The notes under the pieces were generated by a model, which saw only the letters and a list, made by a program, of their open reading frames with translations, made no database searches and was not told the origin of the DNA. Shown here in pieces: positions 49,113-61,669 of a stretch of 64,000 nucleotides of DNA. Every line of letters starts with the position of its first letter. Position 1 is the first letter of the stretch. The DNA is taken from NCBI GenBank assembly GCA_005281725.1, contig SSBO01000017.1, positions 109,114-173,113 of the forward strand, written 5' to 3'. The DNA comes from Wuchereria bancrofti (Eukaryota; Nematoda; Chromadorea; Rhabditida; Onchocercidae). Made by a program: the position numbers and the translations under genes.

Positions 49113-52100
49113 ATTTGAAAACGATATTTCTAACGGGTTGCTTGTACTGACTGGAAAGATTTTTTTTTTTTTTCGTAGTTTGCTTCACTGATTAAGTTCT
49201 ACCTTTTTGGTACCATATTTCAAAGTTCTGTTTTTTTTTTTTTCTCTCGATTTCAGAACTACATCAAATGTGTGTAGATGAACAGAAAATTTATGTTCAC
49301 TGTATTAATGTAATATTGTTTCAGGTATATGATGCCGCTTCAAATATGTCTAACCGGGTGGTTTGGACAGCGTGCTTCACTTTTTCTCACTGTCTAAATA
49401 TGCCTTAACTCCGTATCTTTGTCTTGTACATATTGAACACTAATTTGGAAGAAAATTTTGAGCTCACGGGACTTAGTTATTCATAATTAATATTAATTTA
49501 AAGAGAAAATTTGAGTTTATGCGAATAAAGTTATTCATTTAATCAAGTCGATGTAAATCAAGTGTTTTCTAGTTAGATTCAGTTGAACTGGAATTTAGTT
49601 GGATTCAGCATGACTGGAATTGACTTTGTTATATAATCTTTGGGCATTGGCAAGAAATAAATATATAGCTATAAAGTAGCTAACTTCTTTCACTTGGTTC
49701 CGGAAAATTTAGCACTTCATCAAATGCGAAGAGTTCATGCAGATGAAGCAATGAATTCCTACAGTCGCGGTTTGAAGTATTTCTAGTCATATTTTCATCT
49801 TAATGAAAAGGGGTTTTTGGAAATGAATACAACGGTTTATTAACACTTTTTTTTTAGTAAATATTTCAAAAAAAAGTGACAAAATTATGCTCTGTGAAGA
49901 AGTTGGATCTATATCTGTAACATACGAAAATCTGTAACATCCCATGTAAAACTCTTACTGCTCCATATCTGTCTACCTCAAGCGTTTTATGTTCAGTTTA
50001 ATACTCAATACGGACATTGTTGGTTCGCCCTTGTTTTCTTCATCAGCGTTAAGTAACAGTTGACTTTGTCTTGTGTTATTTTGTGATCCTATTTGGATTC
50101 ATTTTCTTAAAATAAATTTCTGTTTTTAGTTGAGCTAGAAGTATGTAGATTTCAAATATTATGGAATACAAATGTTCCCATTTATAAAACGAACAAAAGT
50201 GTTTTGGCATGCAATTGCTAGACAAATAATGTACCTTAGTGGGCTGTATGAACTTTATAGACGGACTGAATGTTCCTACTGATTCCATTGCATCTCATAC
50301 ATCTCATTTTGGTTTTTCTATATCAAAAACTCTAATCAAATCTGACCATAATTTCTCAGTATACAATAATTATTGGTGTCCTTCAAACATTGTAAAGTGC
50401 CTTGCTAGGAAAGATTCAAGATTTTAACTACGTTACAGTATGTGATGCAAAAAATTATAGAAGTCTTAAGAGAATTCCTCAGAGGTTAGGTTAGCACTGG
50501 ATTTCACTTTATATTTGAAGATATGATTACGAAGAGTAGCAGGCTGAGAAATACGAACTTAATTCGTTCAAAATTTATAAATACGAGACATGCAAATGGA
50601 GGATAAGGATGAGAAAGTGGCTTGCATTCTTGAGAAAAATGCTTCTATGCATCGATTACTTAGGCCCTTTTCTCTATGATTTCCATTCTTGACGAATTGC
50701 TTTTCCGTATGAAATGCTATTATAATTTGCCGTAAAACGGAGTAATATTCTTGTTAATATTTAAACTGAAAAGTTTAATGGATAAAATTCAAAGTTTTCG
50801 AATTTGCCATTTCTCAAGTGTTTTATGAAATAGATGCTTTAGTAGGTTGGGACGAAAAATTGCTGTTTTCGTTTAACTATTTTCCTCACATGCTTAAAAC
50901 AAGGATGTATGCACCACAATGCTTGGCTCACTCTAGTTGTCTACATTTGCTTGCTGCTAAACTTTTTCCGATAAGACTAGGATTGACTTTCAACGGACTT
51001 CATGTCATTTTTTAAAAAGCAAAGGAAAGTTTTGGATAATATGCTTTTTTTTTCTTTTTACAACAAAATCAAATATTTGATTGGTTTATGAAGATTACTT
51101 TACTAAATTAAAACATTCAGATATGCGATTTTCCATCTAAATGATTTAGAAACATATCCACTTCACATGTCAACTTCAATTTTGGGTGACATTGGAGCAT
51201 TATTGTTGTCACACTGAGATATCGATGTCAACAGCATCAGAGTTTCAATAATAACAATAATTAGAAGCAGAAATTTAACGCATGCTATTAGCTTTTTCTT
51301 GCAGTGAAATTATGGCTTTGTTGTAATAGAGAAGTGATGCATACAGCTGGCAATAGCTTTCCAATGATAAGTCTTATTTTTAGAATGATGAATAACTAAC
51401 TATTCTAGTCCTCTTTCCAATTCACTGATTGCTTATTGATTTATCTTTCCATATGCATTTAGGCTCATTTGCTCTTTAGGCAAAAAGGATGGAAACAAGC
51501 TTTAATGTGCTACACTAAACTAATAAGGAAGGAATCTTTCGTCTTCCTCTTCTTTTCATCTAATGACTCAATTTTAAAATTGTCCCGTATTATATATATT
51601 TCTTCTTCTTATGGTATTATTTCCTATCATATTTTACTGAATTCATAGGGAATGTTTAATAATAATAAAATTATGTGTTAAGTATGTCAGTCAACAATTA
51701 CACTTTTTTCTGAATCTTTTCTTTGTTCTTCAAAGTTGTTCCACACTATCGCATTGTTCTGGTGTTATTTTTTAAAGGGTTGTATTACTATCTAACTAGC
51801 AGATCAATTCAAATAAATTGAATAGGTCAAATAGTGGAAGATTGATGTTAAATATGATCATCTGTGTACAACTTTTCATTTTTTATCACTTCTTAGTAAA
51901 AATCTGTTTTTTTTTTAATGGGAGAATTAATTATAAGTGGCTGATTTGTATTTAAAATCGAACGACCAAACTAGAGAATTGGGAGTTTGATAATTTTTAT
52001 TTAGGATCCATGTTTCATTTCATGAAAGATCATATTTCGAGTGATTAAAAACTTTGTTCATTCGGATATTTCGTCCGAAAATAACTTATTCATTCAAATA

Positions 52101-54385
52101 ATTTCCGTGAAAATCATCTGAAAACATCAAATTTCTTTAAAAAAGCAAACAGGCAAAAAGTAAATAAATAAATTTTCCTTTAAAAATGGGAGTGAAGATA
52201 AGTCATATCGGTTGTTAAACTAAATTAACTACGAAGGGACAACAAATTTTTAACTAATTTCTTTTCTACTGTAAGCATCTCAAATGCTTTCTTTAAAATT
52301 GGTTCCCTCTAATTTGCTGACATTTACTAATATTTGGACAAAGTATATCAAATATGCAAAAACGATGTTAAGTCTATTAAATGCTCCTTCGACACTATCA
52401 GTTAATTAAATTTTTTTAAATCGTAAAATTTATAGCGCTCGTGGAATGAGTCAGTAATTGTATAATTAGCGTGATGAAACTTCTGAAATCTGAAATTTTT
52501 TTAGTAAAACAATTCATGAACCGATCTTGTATTTTGCAAACGTAATAGCGCAACTCGAACATCATTTTGCTCCTTTAAAAGTAGTGAAAGAGGATATATA
52601 AGCAAAGACAAGAAAAAAACTATTATCCAATTCAAAAAATTTATTTTTTGAGCTTTAATGGTAGCGACATATTTCCATTGCGCTTCATTTAAAAATTCAA
52701 TTTTCATTCTGTCCTCATGTCATCAAGTTTCAAAAAAAAAACATTACTAATAATCGACCATGAACTAAGCATAGTTGTAATCTTAAAGGCAGCAATCGAG
52801 AAACAGAAGTAAGTAAATAAAAAGGATTATTTTAGCTTTAGTATGAAAGTAGTTTCGATGCCGCTAACCTGTAATTAGTAATTGGACCAAGAACCAAAAA
52901 AAAAAAGAATAAGAGGAAGCCAGCTACACAATACTCATATTTTATATTCCCTATTGCATAGATCCATTTACCTAGTATTTTCATCAAATGTATTTCTTTA
53001 GTTACTTTAAAATTTTTTTAATACAACTAGCTCTATTTCTTGCATTTGAAGCCAAAAACAAGAAGAAAAAATTTCATTTCCATTGCCTGATGAGAAAGGC
53101 ACAATAAATAAGACATATAACATGATGCATTAAACAGCCATGGAACGTTTACATTATTTCATTTATATCGTTTTCCTCTATCCGTTAACATGCGAACCGG
53201 TGGTTGGATAAAATAAATTGGTAAATGGTCGGCTTTATGAGTTCCTTTGGGAAAAATGATGCTTAGCTGTATTCGAACTCGTTGCTTCACTAACAGGAGT
53301 TGAAATATCCTTGCTGATTATCCTGAATTATTTGGTCCTGATATTTAGTTGATTTCGATTTCATTTTTTATCAAATCCATTTCGCCTCATTGTCACTTTT
53401 CTTCATTAGATTCATCAAATTTAAACGAAAAATATTGTATGCATTAACTTTAAGTCGTTTGCTATAGGTAGATATTATGGAGTGTGATTACCGCGGTATC
53501 TGTCGTTAAATTAGTTATTAAATTAGATTCGTTGTAGGATCTTTTTCTATTATCAGCAGTTCACGTTTAGTGAACCTATAAATGAATATTCATTTAATTG
53601 CAGTCGAGAAAACCCATTTGTTTAGAATTTCATGGATAGCGATATGAGTACTGAGTTTCATTTCACATATCATTGCATTACGATAAACAAATTATGTGAA
53701 TTTTCTGATTAAGGTGCCAAATAAAATGATATGTAGTAAGTCAAGTAGATTGCGAGCTGGACTTAAAGAATTTTGCTGAAATGACAAAATGTTTGGGCGT
53801 GTATCTTTTATAATCTCTTTGAGATGATTTGTGTTTCTTAATTGCAAAATGGTAGGACTGAATCAATATATGTAGTGTTGTTTTTGAATTTAAATTTATC
53901 ATACTTTTGAGCTTTTTTGACAAATAATTTACCAAATAGGATCGACATAAGTTTAATTTATTTAGAGAAGTATATAGATTTGAAGTTATTCTAAAAATGT
54001 CGAAGGATTTATCGGATAAAGAAAAAAGAAGGATAAGCGGTCATCAATGACTAGCTACGGTATAAACTCATTAGGGATTTTCTTCTGGCAGCGATCCGAT
54101 GTTACATATTTTCCTTATTCGTTGTCTTCCTGTTTTCTTCACTGTGACACAAATTAATGGAACCTTTCATTGAAATATGAAATTTAGCGGTTTTTTTGTT
54201 CTGCATTCATTATCACTCATCCACTTCTCAATCAAAAAATTTTTCTTCTCGAAATTTAGACAGTTTTTTATATTTCAGGTTTTTGACGAATATTTCTATG
54301 ACCGTTGCTAGAAATAACTGTTGCTATCAACACAATCAGCTGGAGATAATAAATCGGAGAAGCAATAAGTAGAAGGAACGGAACT
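49113..54385. other. 5.3-kb intergenic stretch
   Basis: Contains the ANKLE2 3' UTR on the left and the synapsin promoter and 5' UTR on the right (acceptor TATTTCAG at 54279, then about 107 nt before the ATG). No recognised gene. Two weak items were noted: a 68-codon minus-strand frame at 52501-52707, and a plus-strand signal-peptide-like frame beginning MERLHYFIYIVFLYPLTC near 53140 that ends at a stop after 23 codons. Confidence 0.45.
52501..52707 (-). CDS. Possible small membrane protein, weak
   Basis: An uninterrupted 68-codon minus-strand frame begins MKIEFLNEAQWKYVATIKAQ. It has one hydrophobic segment (WIIVFFLSLLIYPLSLLL) followed by a charged tail (KEQNDVRVALLRLQNTRS). The amino-acid mix is more protein-like than most chance frames here, but there is no homologue in memory and no splice context. 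Confidence 0.25.
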   Translation of the reverse strand: MKIEFLNEAQWKYVATIKAQKINFLNWIIVFFLSLLIYPLSLLLKEQNDVRVALLRLQNTRSVHELFY

Positions 54386-57300
54386 ATGGAAAGTATATCT
54401 AGTGGTGTCAACTTTCTCAGACGTCGGTTTAGCTCTCAGGATATCGAAGAGGATGACAAATCGATGTTTACTTCAGTTCTTGGTGGACGTAGCGTACAAC
54501 AACATCAACAACAAGCACAATATCAACAACAGCAACAGTCCTCCAGTGCTTCATTACATATCCAGAGTGGACCTCCTAATAGTTTCTCGCTAGCTGGTCT
54601 TGCCAATAAAGTCTCTAATGCTATAAGGTTAACTTTTGAATTATACAGTTGGAATTCTCCAATAAAGAGAGAATCTATTAAAGTTGGCACTAACAGAAAT
54701 TTTTGTGATAAATGAAGGAGGAAATCTTTCAAGAAAATAATGAATATGAATCGATTTGTTCATTTCTGATGATAGTATCATTTCTGATGATAGATTTGTA
54801 GATATTTATAATATTACAAATAATTTATGGAGTGATACTAAGAGAAATAATGATGTCGGTGTTGATGCCAATTAAAAGTAAATGATAGGAAAATAAAATG
54901 AAGCACGCAAATGTGTTTAATAAGATGTTGCTGCTAACTATTCTAATAATTAGAATGATTAATTTAGTAGTTCATATGAAGAAGGGTAGGTGAGATTGAT
55001 AATCCATTCTTCAGAGATAGAATTCTGAAATAACCGTCCACGATTCCAGATGTTCAGAATACATTCTTGAGAAAGACCATCTTGTTGAAGATATAACCGG
55101 GAATAAGTTCGGTGCTTTTATATATATAGAAAAATAAATAAACTCTTGCTTTTTTTTTAACAACTATTTTCAGAATATTGTAAGTACCAGAACTTGACTA
55201 CAAAGGATGCATATAATTTCAGTATTGAAAAAGTCGTATTTTTTCTTTCAGCGCCCCAACGTCACCATCCAAACAATCAATGTCTATGTATTCGCAGGTT
55301 CAAGGCATAACCAAAAATCTGATGCAAGCAGCCACCAATGCTGCATCGTATATTCAGGGACCACATAAATGTATATTAGTTATTGAAGACCGGCAGATCG
55401 ACTGGTGAGTTATTGTTTGCCTAATATTCGGATACTCACTGCTCGTTAAATCTCCAAAACTGCATATTTATTCACATACAGCATGTCTGCTTAAATTTTC
55501 TTGACCAACCGGTGCAAATGATTTGAACGATATTTCTGATAATCTTAAACTTATCATATGCCTATTTTCAGGAGCAAATATTTTCGCAACAATCGTACTG
55601 GTTGGCAACTACGGATTGAACAAGTATTTCATTATAGTATTAATCATATAATCAAACGAAGCAGTGACTGAGAATTGATATCGTTATTGCAACTGAGTAG
55701 ACCATGAGCCCGGTGCTACCTACTGGACGTAATTCTAGGGCTGACAATTTAATGCCAGTGATACCGGTAAATCTATCAAAAAACTTACCAGCTTTTCAGG
55801 AGCTACTCTTTTGCTAACCTAGCAGGATAAGCTTTGAAGTGTTACCTTCATGTAGTTAACTCAGAATGTGAACCTAAAGAGTTTTGCTGTAGTTAAAATA
55901 ATTTTTATTTCTAGGCTCCGTTCTCAGAAATACATGTCTGTTGTCATTCTAATCACAAATGTACAGTGGATATTTTGGAATTCGGAAAAGAACACAGGTC
56001 TTTCTATTGAAACTTTTTAAAAACTTTCCTTTTTCGAGTTTTTTTTGATTGCTTAATATTATTACCATTATTTTTTTGGATATTCTGCTGAGTAACTGTT
56101 TAACTGATAAGCAACAATCATCATTATATCAGAACATGTTTTATAACTTTTCAAAGAACTGCTTTACTGATCTGTTTCATATATCTTCTCACTGTTAAAT
56201 TTGTATGAAAAATAATATCGGTAGCTGTTTAACTCAAAAATTTACCTTGAAACTTAACAAAAAAAATTTACCCTAAAACTTGTTTATGTATGAGTTGTTG
56301 TTTTTTTTTAAGAAGCACGATTAGATGTATTTCAATTTCTGCCAATTTAAAAATTTCAGAAGCATGCAGCCAGATTTCGTTTTATTTCGGCAAAATGCAA
56401 AAAGTGAGAGGGGTGATTACACTAATATCGCTTTAGCATTACTGAAAGGAGGTGTGCAAACTTTGAATAATCCTGAAAGCGTACGGATATTCTTGAATAA
56501 AAATTGGATGGTACAAGTTTTAATTATCAAACGTGATACGAGCAGTATGATATTTGGTAGTTAAAATTTGAAAAGCAATGGCTGATGTTGACGACTATCG
56601 TGATTGCTGAATGAATAACTTAGAAGATGAAGTGTTAACAAATATTTCCAACATTTAGTATTATTCATTCTAAGGCGCTGAAAGATTTTTCTTTTCCCTA
56701 TTGTGACACTTTTTGGAAAAAACAGCTATTCAAAACTGGAAACAGTGAAGTAAATGAGGGATTTTGGAAATATTTCTGAAATTTCGATGTTTTTTAATGG
56801 CTATCGAAGTATTATTATCTTCATGGTTGAGAGAGAAGATCGGTTGTATTTTAGTTGTAATACTTATGACACAGTTTATTTTCAGTTTAATCGACTTCAG
56901 TGCATTTGTGAAAGGGCTGGACCGAATGTCATGCCTCTGATTGAGCAAACTTATTATCCATCATTTAATCATTTTGTAAGCTAAGTTATTCAAAAATTTA
57001 TTTATTTATAATAATAAGTAATACAGAGAATTATCTCTTTTCAAAAAAGAATTTGCAGAATATGCAACCTCGGTTTCCAATTGTCATAAGCGTCGGGCAT
57101 GGAAGTCACGGACTTGGAAAGGTCAAATTTCTTAGTGGTTTTTTCCTGGAGGATTTAAACTTTTGAGAGTAATGCAGACTGTATTAATTTGATAAACTTA
57201 TGCAACTTTACATGCTTTTTTTAATGTGCAAGAAATATTTCAAGCATTTTAAAAAACTATTATATGTAGATGAAAATCGAAGATGAAAATCACATGCTAG

Positions 57301-58969
57301 AAGTGGAAAATATGCTGCAAGCAATTAAGCCTGTGGAGGTTTTTACCGAACCGTTCATCCAGACAAAATATGATATACATTTGCAGGTGGGCATATTTTT
57401 TCCACATACTTTATAGTTGTTTTTATCGTTTTGAAAAGAATGCAAATTTTAAAAAAAATGTGAATTAAATCTTTGATTTCATGGAACTGTCTAAGCTGTC
57501 ATTTGTGGTGCTTATCTTTTCTATATAAGCTTCTATTAATTTAATAAATTCTTGTGGTCTTTGACGAAATGACTTTAGTAAGTGCTTCATTCTTAGAAAA
57601 TTGGCACAGAAACAAGAGCTTATATTCGTAAAGGTATATCAAATGATTGGAAAAGTAATGCTGGTTCCGCAATGTTGGAGAAAATTTCTCTCTCAAACAA
57701 GTAAATAATCTTTTAAAAATTATTGGCTTTTCTCAAAAGATTTTAAATTTAAACTTCAAATTATTTTCATTTTTCTCAATTTTATTCACTAGCTTATAAA
57801 ATCCGAACATTCTAAACAAAGTTGCCAAAAATATTTAATGCAACTTTTTAAGAATTGAATAGAATGAATAATAAGCCTCTAAAGATCCTTATTAGTTTCT
57901 AAAATTTCGTATGAAATAAATTGATTTGGATATTAAATATGCTTTTAAAGAGGAAAGGATTTTCAAAATAATTATTAAAGGCAGAAAGAGTGGTTGACTA
58001 CTATATCAGATGCATTTGGTGGACTGGAAGTATTCGGAATTGATATTTTGGTAGCAAAAGATGGAAGGGAGATAATACATGATGTAAACGATGTGATAAC
58101 TTTACTTGGTGATAGCCAAGAGGATGATCGTAAAGCTATTGCTGATCTCGTTCAAGCACACATCATACAATCGTTAGTATTCGTTTTTTATTTTCTGTTC
58201 TCCAAAGTCTACAAAAATAATTGGAAATAATTCGAGGTAAGGCTTAAGTTAAAATAGTCAAATTCTGAATATAGTGAGATCCTGAGATTCTAAGCTTCAA
58301 TTCTCTGAACTTTAAATGGGTTATCGGCTCAGTCAAAAAGGTAAATCAACTCGTTAAATTTTATGCTGCATATACACCACTGCTTATAGTATTTCTTTAG
58401 GCTTAAAGCTTTAATGCCAAAAAATGAATTTACCAAGTAAAAAACATTTTTAAAGCGCTCAACGTGCTACGCAACAAATAGCAGTTGCAACACGTGTTAA
58501 CATGCCTCCAGCTCCACCACCACGTCCTCAGTCAACGAATGTTTCACGATCAAATACTCTAGAAAAAAATATGTCAGGTAATTTTTTCATGGTACTGGAA
58601 TAAATTCGAAATCTTTGATTGACCCGCTCATATTTTTAAAATTTCAAAGTGCTAAAGAATTGTGGAATAAAAAGTGTTCGTGAAACTATTTACTTTTCAT
58701 ATTGTTTATTCCAAAAATCATAAAATCATGAATCGAACTTCGTATACCAATGGTTTTGCACATACTTTGAAGGTGAAGCTACAGTGAATAGTGACGACAG
58801 GTTGAGGCGAAAAAGTTCTGCTGATCAGAAAACATCACAACCGCAAAGACCAGTAAGGCAGCCAAGTAAACAAGGAAAAGAACCAGCGGGAAGCGGTTTA
58901 CAGCATCAGGATGATACAATGGGTCAACTGAAACGTACATTTGCCGGAATTTTTGGCGAAGTCCAATGA
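54386..58969 (+). CDS. snn-1: Synapsin
   Basis: Twelve exons join in phase: 54386-54627, 55252-55404, 55572-55623, 55915-55997, 56360-56510, 56886-56975, 57059-57121, 57270-57386, 57597-57700, 57981-58172, 58456-58577 and 58773-58969, giving 521 residues. Domain A: NFLRRRFSSQD (9-19), the conserved kinase site RRRxS, which in the family controls vesicle binding. A Gln-rich linker follows. Domain C (ATP-grasp fold) spans about 121-412, with ILVIEDRQIDWSKYF, SMQPDFVLFRQNA, PLIEQTYYPS, GHGSHGLGK (270-278), EPFIQTKYDIHLQKIG, NAGSAMLEKI, FGGLEVFGIDIL and LLGDSQEDDRKAI. A short Pro-rich linker (PPAPPPRPQ) precedes the C-terminal domain E (DTMGQLKRTFAGIFGEV, human ETIRSLRKSFASLFSD). Synapsins coat synaptic vesicles and organise the reserve pool in neurons. 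The long Pro-rich domain D of vertebrates is reduced. The human Lys of VVVKMGHA is Ser268 here, in the nucleotide-binding loop. Confidence 0.97.
54760..54793 (+). repeat. Short tandem repeat in synapsin intron 1
   Basis: Two adjacent copies of an 18-base unit, TCATTTCTGATGATAGTA then TCATTTCTGATGATAG, with no mismatch over the shared 16 bases. Confidence 0.85.
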
Positions 58970-61669
58970 TATTTATTTTTTGTCTGCCTGCATGCATTTT
59001 CCAACCATTTCGATTTTTAACGACGCAAGTCCGTCTATCTTTTTCGCATATTATTTCTTCATGTTTACTACTTATTGTCATACTAACACCCATAGTTGAT
59101 TTACCTAAAGAGTCATGATTTAAAGTTCTAAAATTGGAAAAACGTGGTGCTTAACAAGTAAGATGTTTGGTTACTAATGCCAATAAGTTAGGTTCTAGCT
59201 AATCGAGAATAATAATTTAATTTCTAGCTTTAAACATAGCGATTTTCAATTCATTTTTCTCCCGCTACTTTTTTTCTCGAAGAATAGGACAAAACAGTTC
59301 AGAATAGTAGAATGAAAGGTAAATTTCAAAAGGTGAACTAAATCATCTCAATACAATATTAGATTTGGATTGCTTTGGTTATCAGAATGGTATCACAGTG
59401 GACCAAAAAAGTGAGCCACAGACGGTTATCAATACTTGGCACCGATCTCGAATATTTCTATCATTTATGACAAAGCTAAATTTGTGGAATCTCAGTTATT
59501 TTAAAAATTTTTCGGTTATTTTAGTAGAGCATGAAGGAGCTCTGTTTTCAAAAATTTGCTGATCGATTCTTTACTGATTTAAAAGTCGCTTTTGCTTCGA
59601 CAACTCATTCAGTAGGAGGAACTGAATGAATATCAGTTGTTCTCTGAGAGGACTAGAACATTGAGAATAGAACAGATGTAATCTAAGGAAATTGAGAGAT
59701 AAGAAAACATGCTACTAGACGCTAAAAGAGGTTTCAGTGGTGAAAAATTTATTCACAAAACCAAATTTTCAAGTGTAAAGATAAATCTTGCATTGAACGC
59801 AAAGATTACTATTGAAGTATTAATGCATTTCATTTCCGTTAGATCTCATTTTTTTTCGTTTTTTCTCTCGATATTTTTTCATTGATATTTAGAGAATTGC
59901 AGCAAATAATTAAAGGTGAAGAATGCATCAAAGTACAGGAGAGGTTTTCCATTTGCAGATATCGTTCTGATAAAAGACTAATCAAAGAAAGATTTTCAAC
60001 TGTGTTTCAGGGTTTCACCAATTTAAAAATTTCTGAATAAGACTAGTGATGATTCTGTTTAGTTGGTAAATCGCCTAATGATATTTAAAAATTATTGTAC
60101 ATTTTATGATTATAAGTTTTCTTTGAAATTGTGCTTCGATGAGGCATCCACAGTCCGTCGAAAAAGAAATTCTATATTATAAAGCTTGAAATAAGAAATG
60201 AAAATAATAGCAATTATCGTGAAAATTATATAAAATAATGTCTTTTTATATTGTGCGTAATAGAAAAGCATAAAAATTACTGAACAAATAGTCGGACATA
60301 ATTATCAGATATTATACTTATTATTATTCTGATTATTTCACCTAATGTTGAGGTATAAAACATTACAAGCAAAAAGTATGAAAAAGAAATATTTCCTCAC
60401 TAGAGGAAATTAAAAAGGAAATACGAGGAGCAGCATTCCTCCAAGTTGAAATAGAACAAAATTCCAAACAAAATTTTACGTTTTAAATGGTAGTTTAAAT
60501 GTCAATATGGAATTGAAGCTAAATATTATTGTAGGAGTTAATAATAAATATATCAAAGGATATCAAAATAATAATTTTGTCCATGTAAATATTTTTCTTT
60601 ATGTCTTTCAGAGGAAAGTTGAGGTCCTTCTACTTTATATAGTAAAAGAGAAGATAGGAACTGCAGGTGAAAAAAAAGCCTCATGAATTCCTTTTTACAA
60701 ATCGGGTAGATAATTCATCTGCGTTAAGAAATCATCCAGGTTTTTGGTATTAAAAAGGTTGACTATAAATAAACTTCATCATATTTCACCGAAATCCTTT
60801 TACATGTTGCATATTCGAACTTAACTATACATTTTCAGCAGATTTACATGATATTCTATTTCTGGTTTTTGTTTCTTGATTTCTAAAAATGGAAATTGCA
60901 TAAATTAGTTACAACTTCAGTTGACAAGAAAAATGCGACTGAGTCATTTCCGGACAGCATGAACTTTAAAAACGAATTGCACAGGGGATTAAGTTAGAGT
61001 ATTTCTAGCACACCAAAAATCCAAAAATTAATTTTTTATTGTGAAAGTGGTGGTGCTGTCGAATCACAAGTTTCAAAATGATGCAGTTATACTTTTCAGT
61101 GTTATATATTCCATAAATTCTGGAAATGGATTTTAGTTATACTAGGAATTTAGTAGTAACTAAACACTGCTGATATTGTGTACTTTGATACTCGATAGAT
61201 GAAAACTGTGAACAATTGAAACGAATGCTTCAGAACATAACTTTGGTTTTCATGATAACCAACAAATGAAGTGAATTAAATCTTCACCGATGAACCTGGC
61301 ATAAGCATAAAACTAAGCTATTCATTTTTTCAGAATTTGAAAATTTGAATCCGTATATGGATTGAAATTTAGACAAGTTTTTAGAACAAACATCAAATCT
61401 AAAATATACTTAATTTGAGTGTGTATAGATCTCTATTTCAAAAGATTTTAGAAACCAAACTCTTAACCTATTTCGACGTGATCTAGTTAAATAATGATAT
61501 TCGAACATTAACAGCCTAGTTGGCAGAGTATTAAATAAAATCTTTATATTGTCAGTAAATTCCACAACGTGGGCCTGCAATTACATCCGCAACGCAGGTG
61601 CGACATTTAAGTGACTCTTATTGGTATTATTAATATTTTGTTACTTCCGATCTCAAAATGGGTTATTTT
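58970..61669. other. Intergenic stretch downstream of synapsin
   Basis: Synapsin 3' UTR, then A+T-rich DNA without a recognised gene or long repeat, up to the truncated end of the retroelement remnant. Confidence 0.5.

Noticed and set aside
53130..53220. Signal-peptide-like plus-strand frame MERLHYFIYIVFLYPLTC
   Set aside because: It stops after 23 codons and has no supported donor or following exon.
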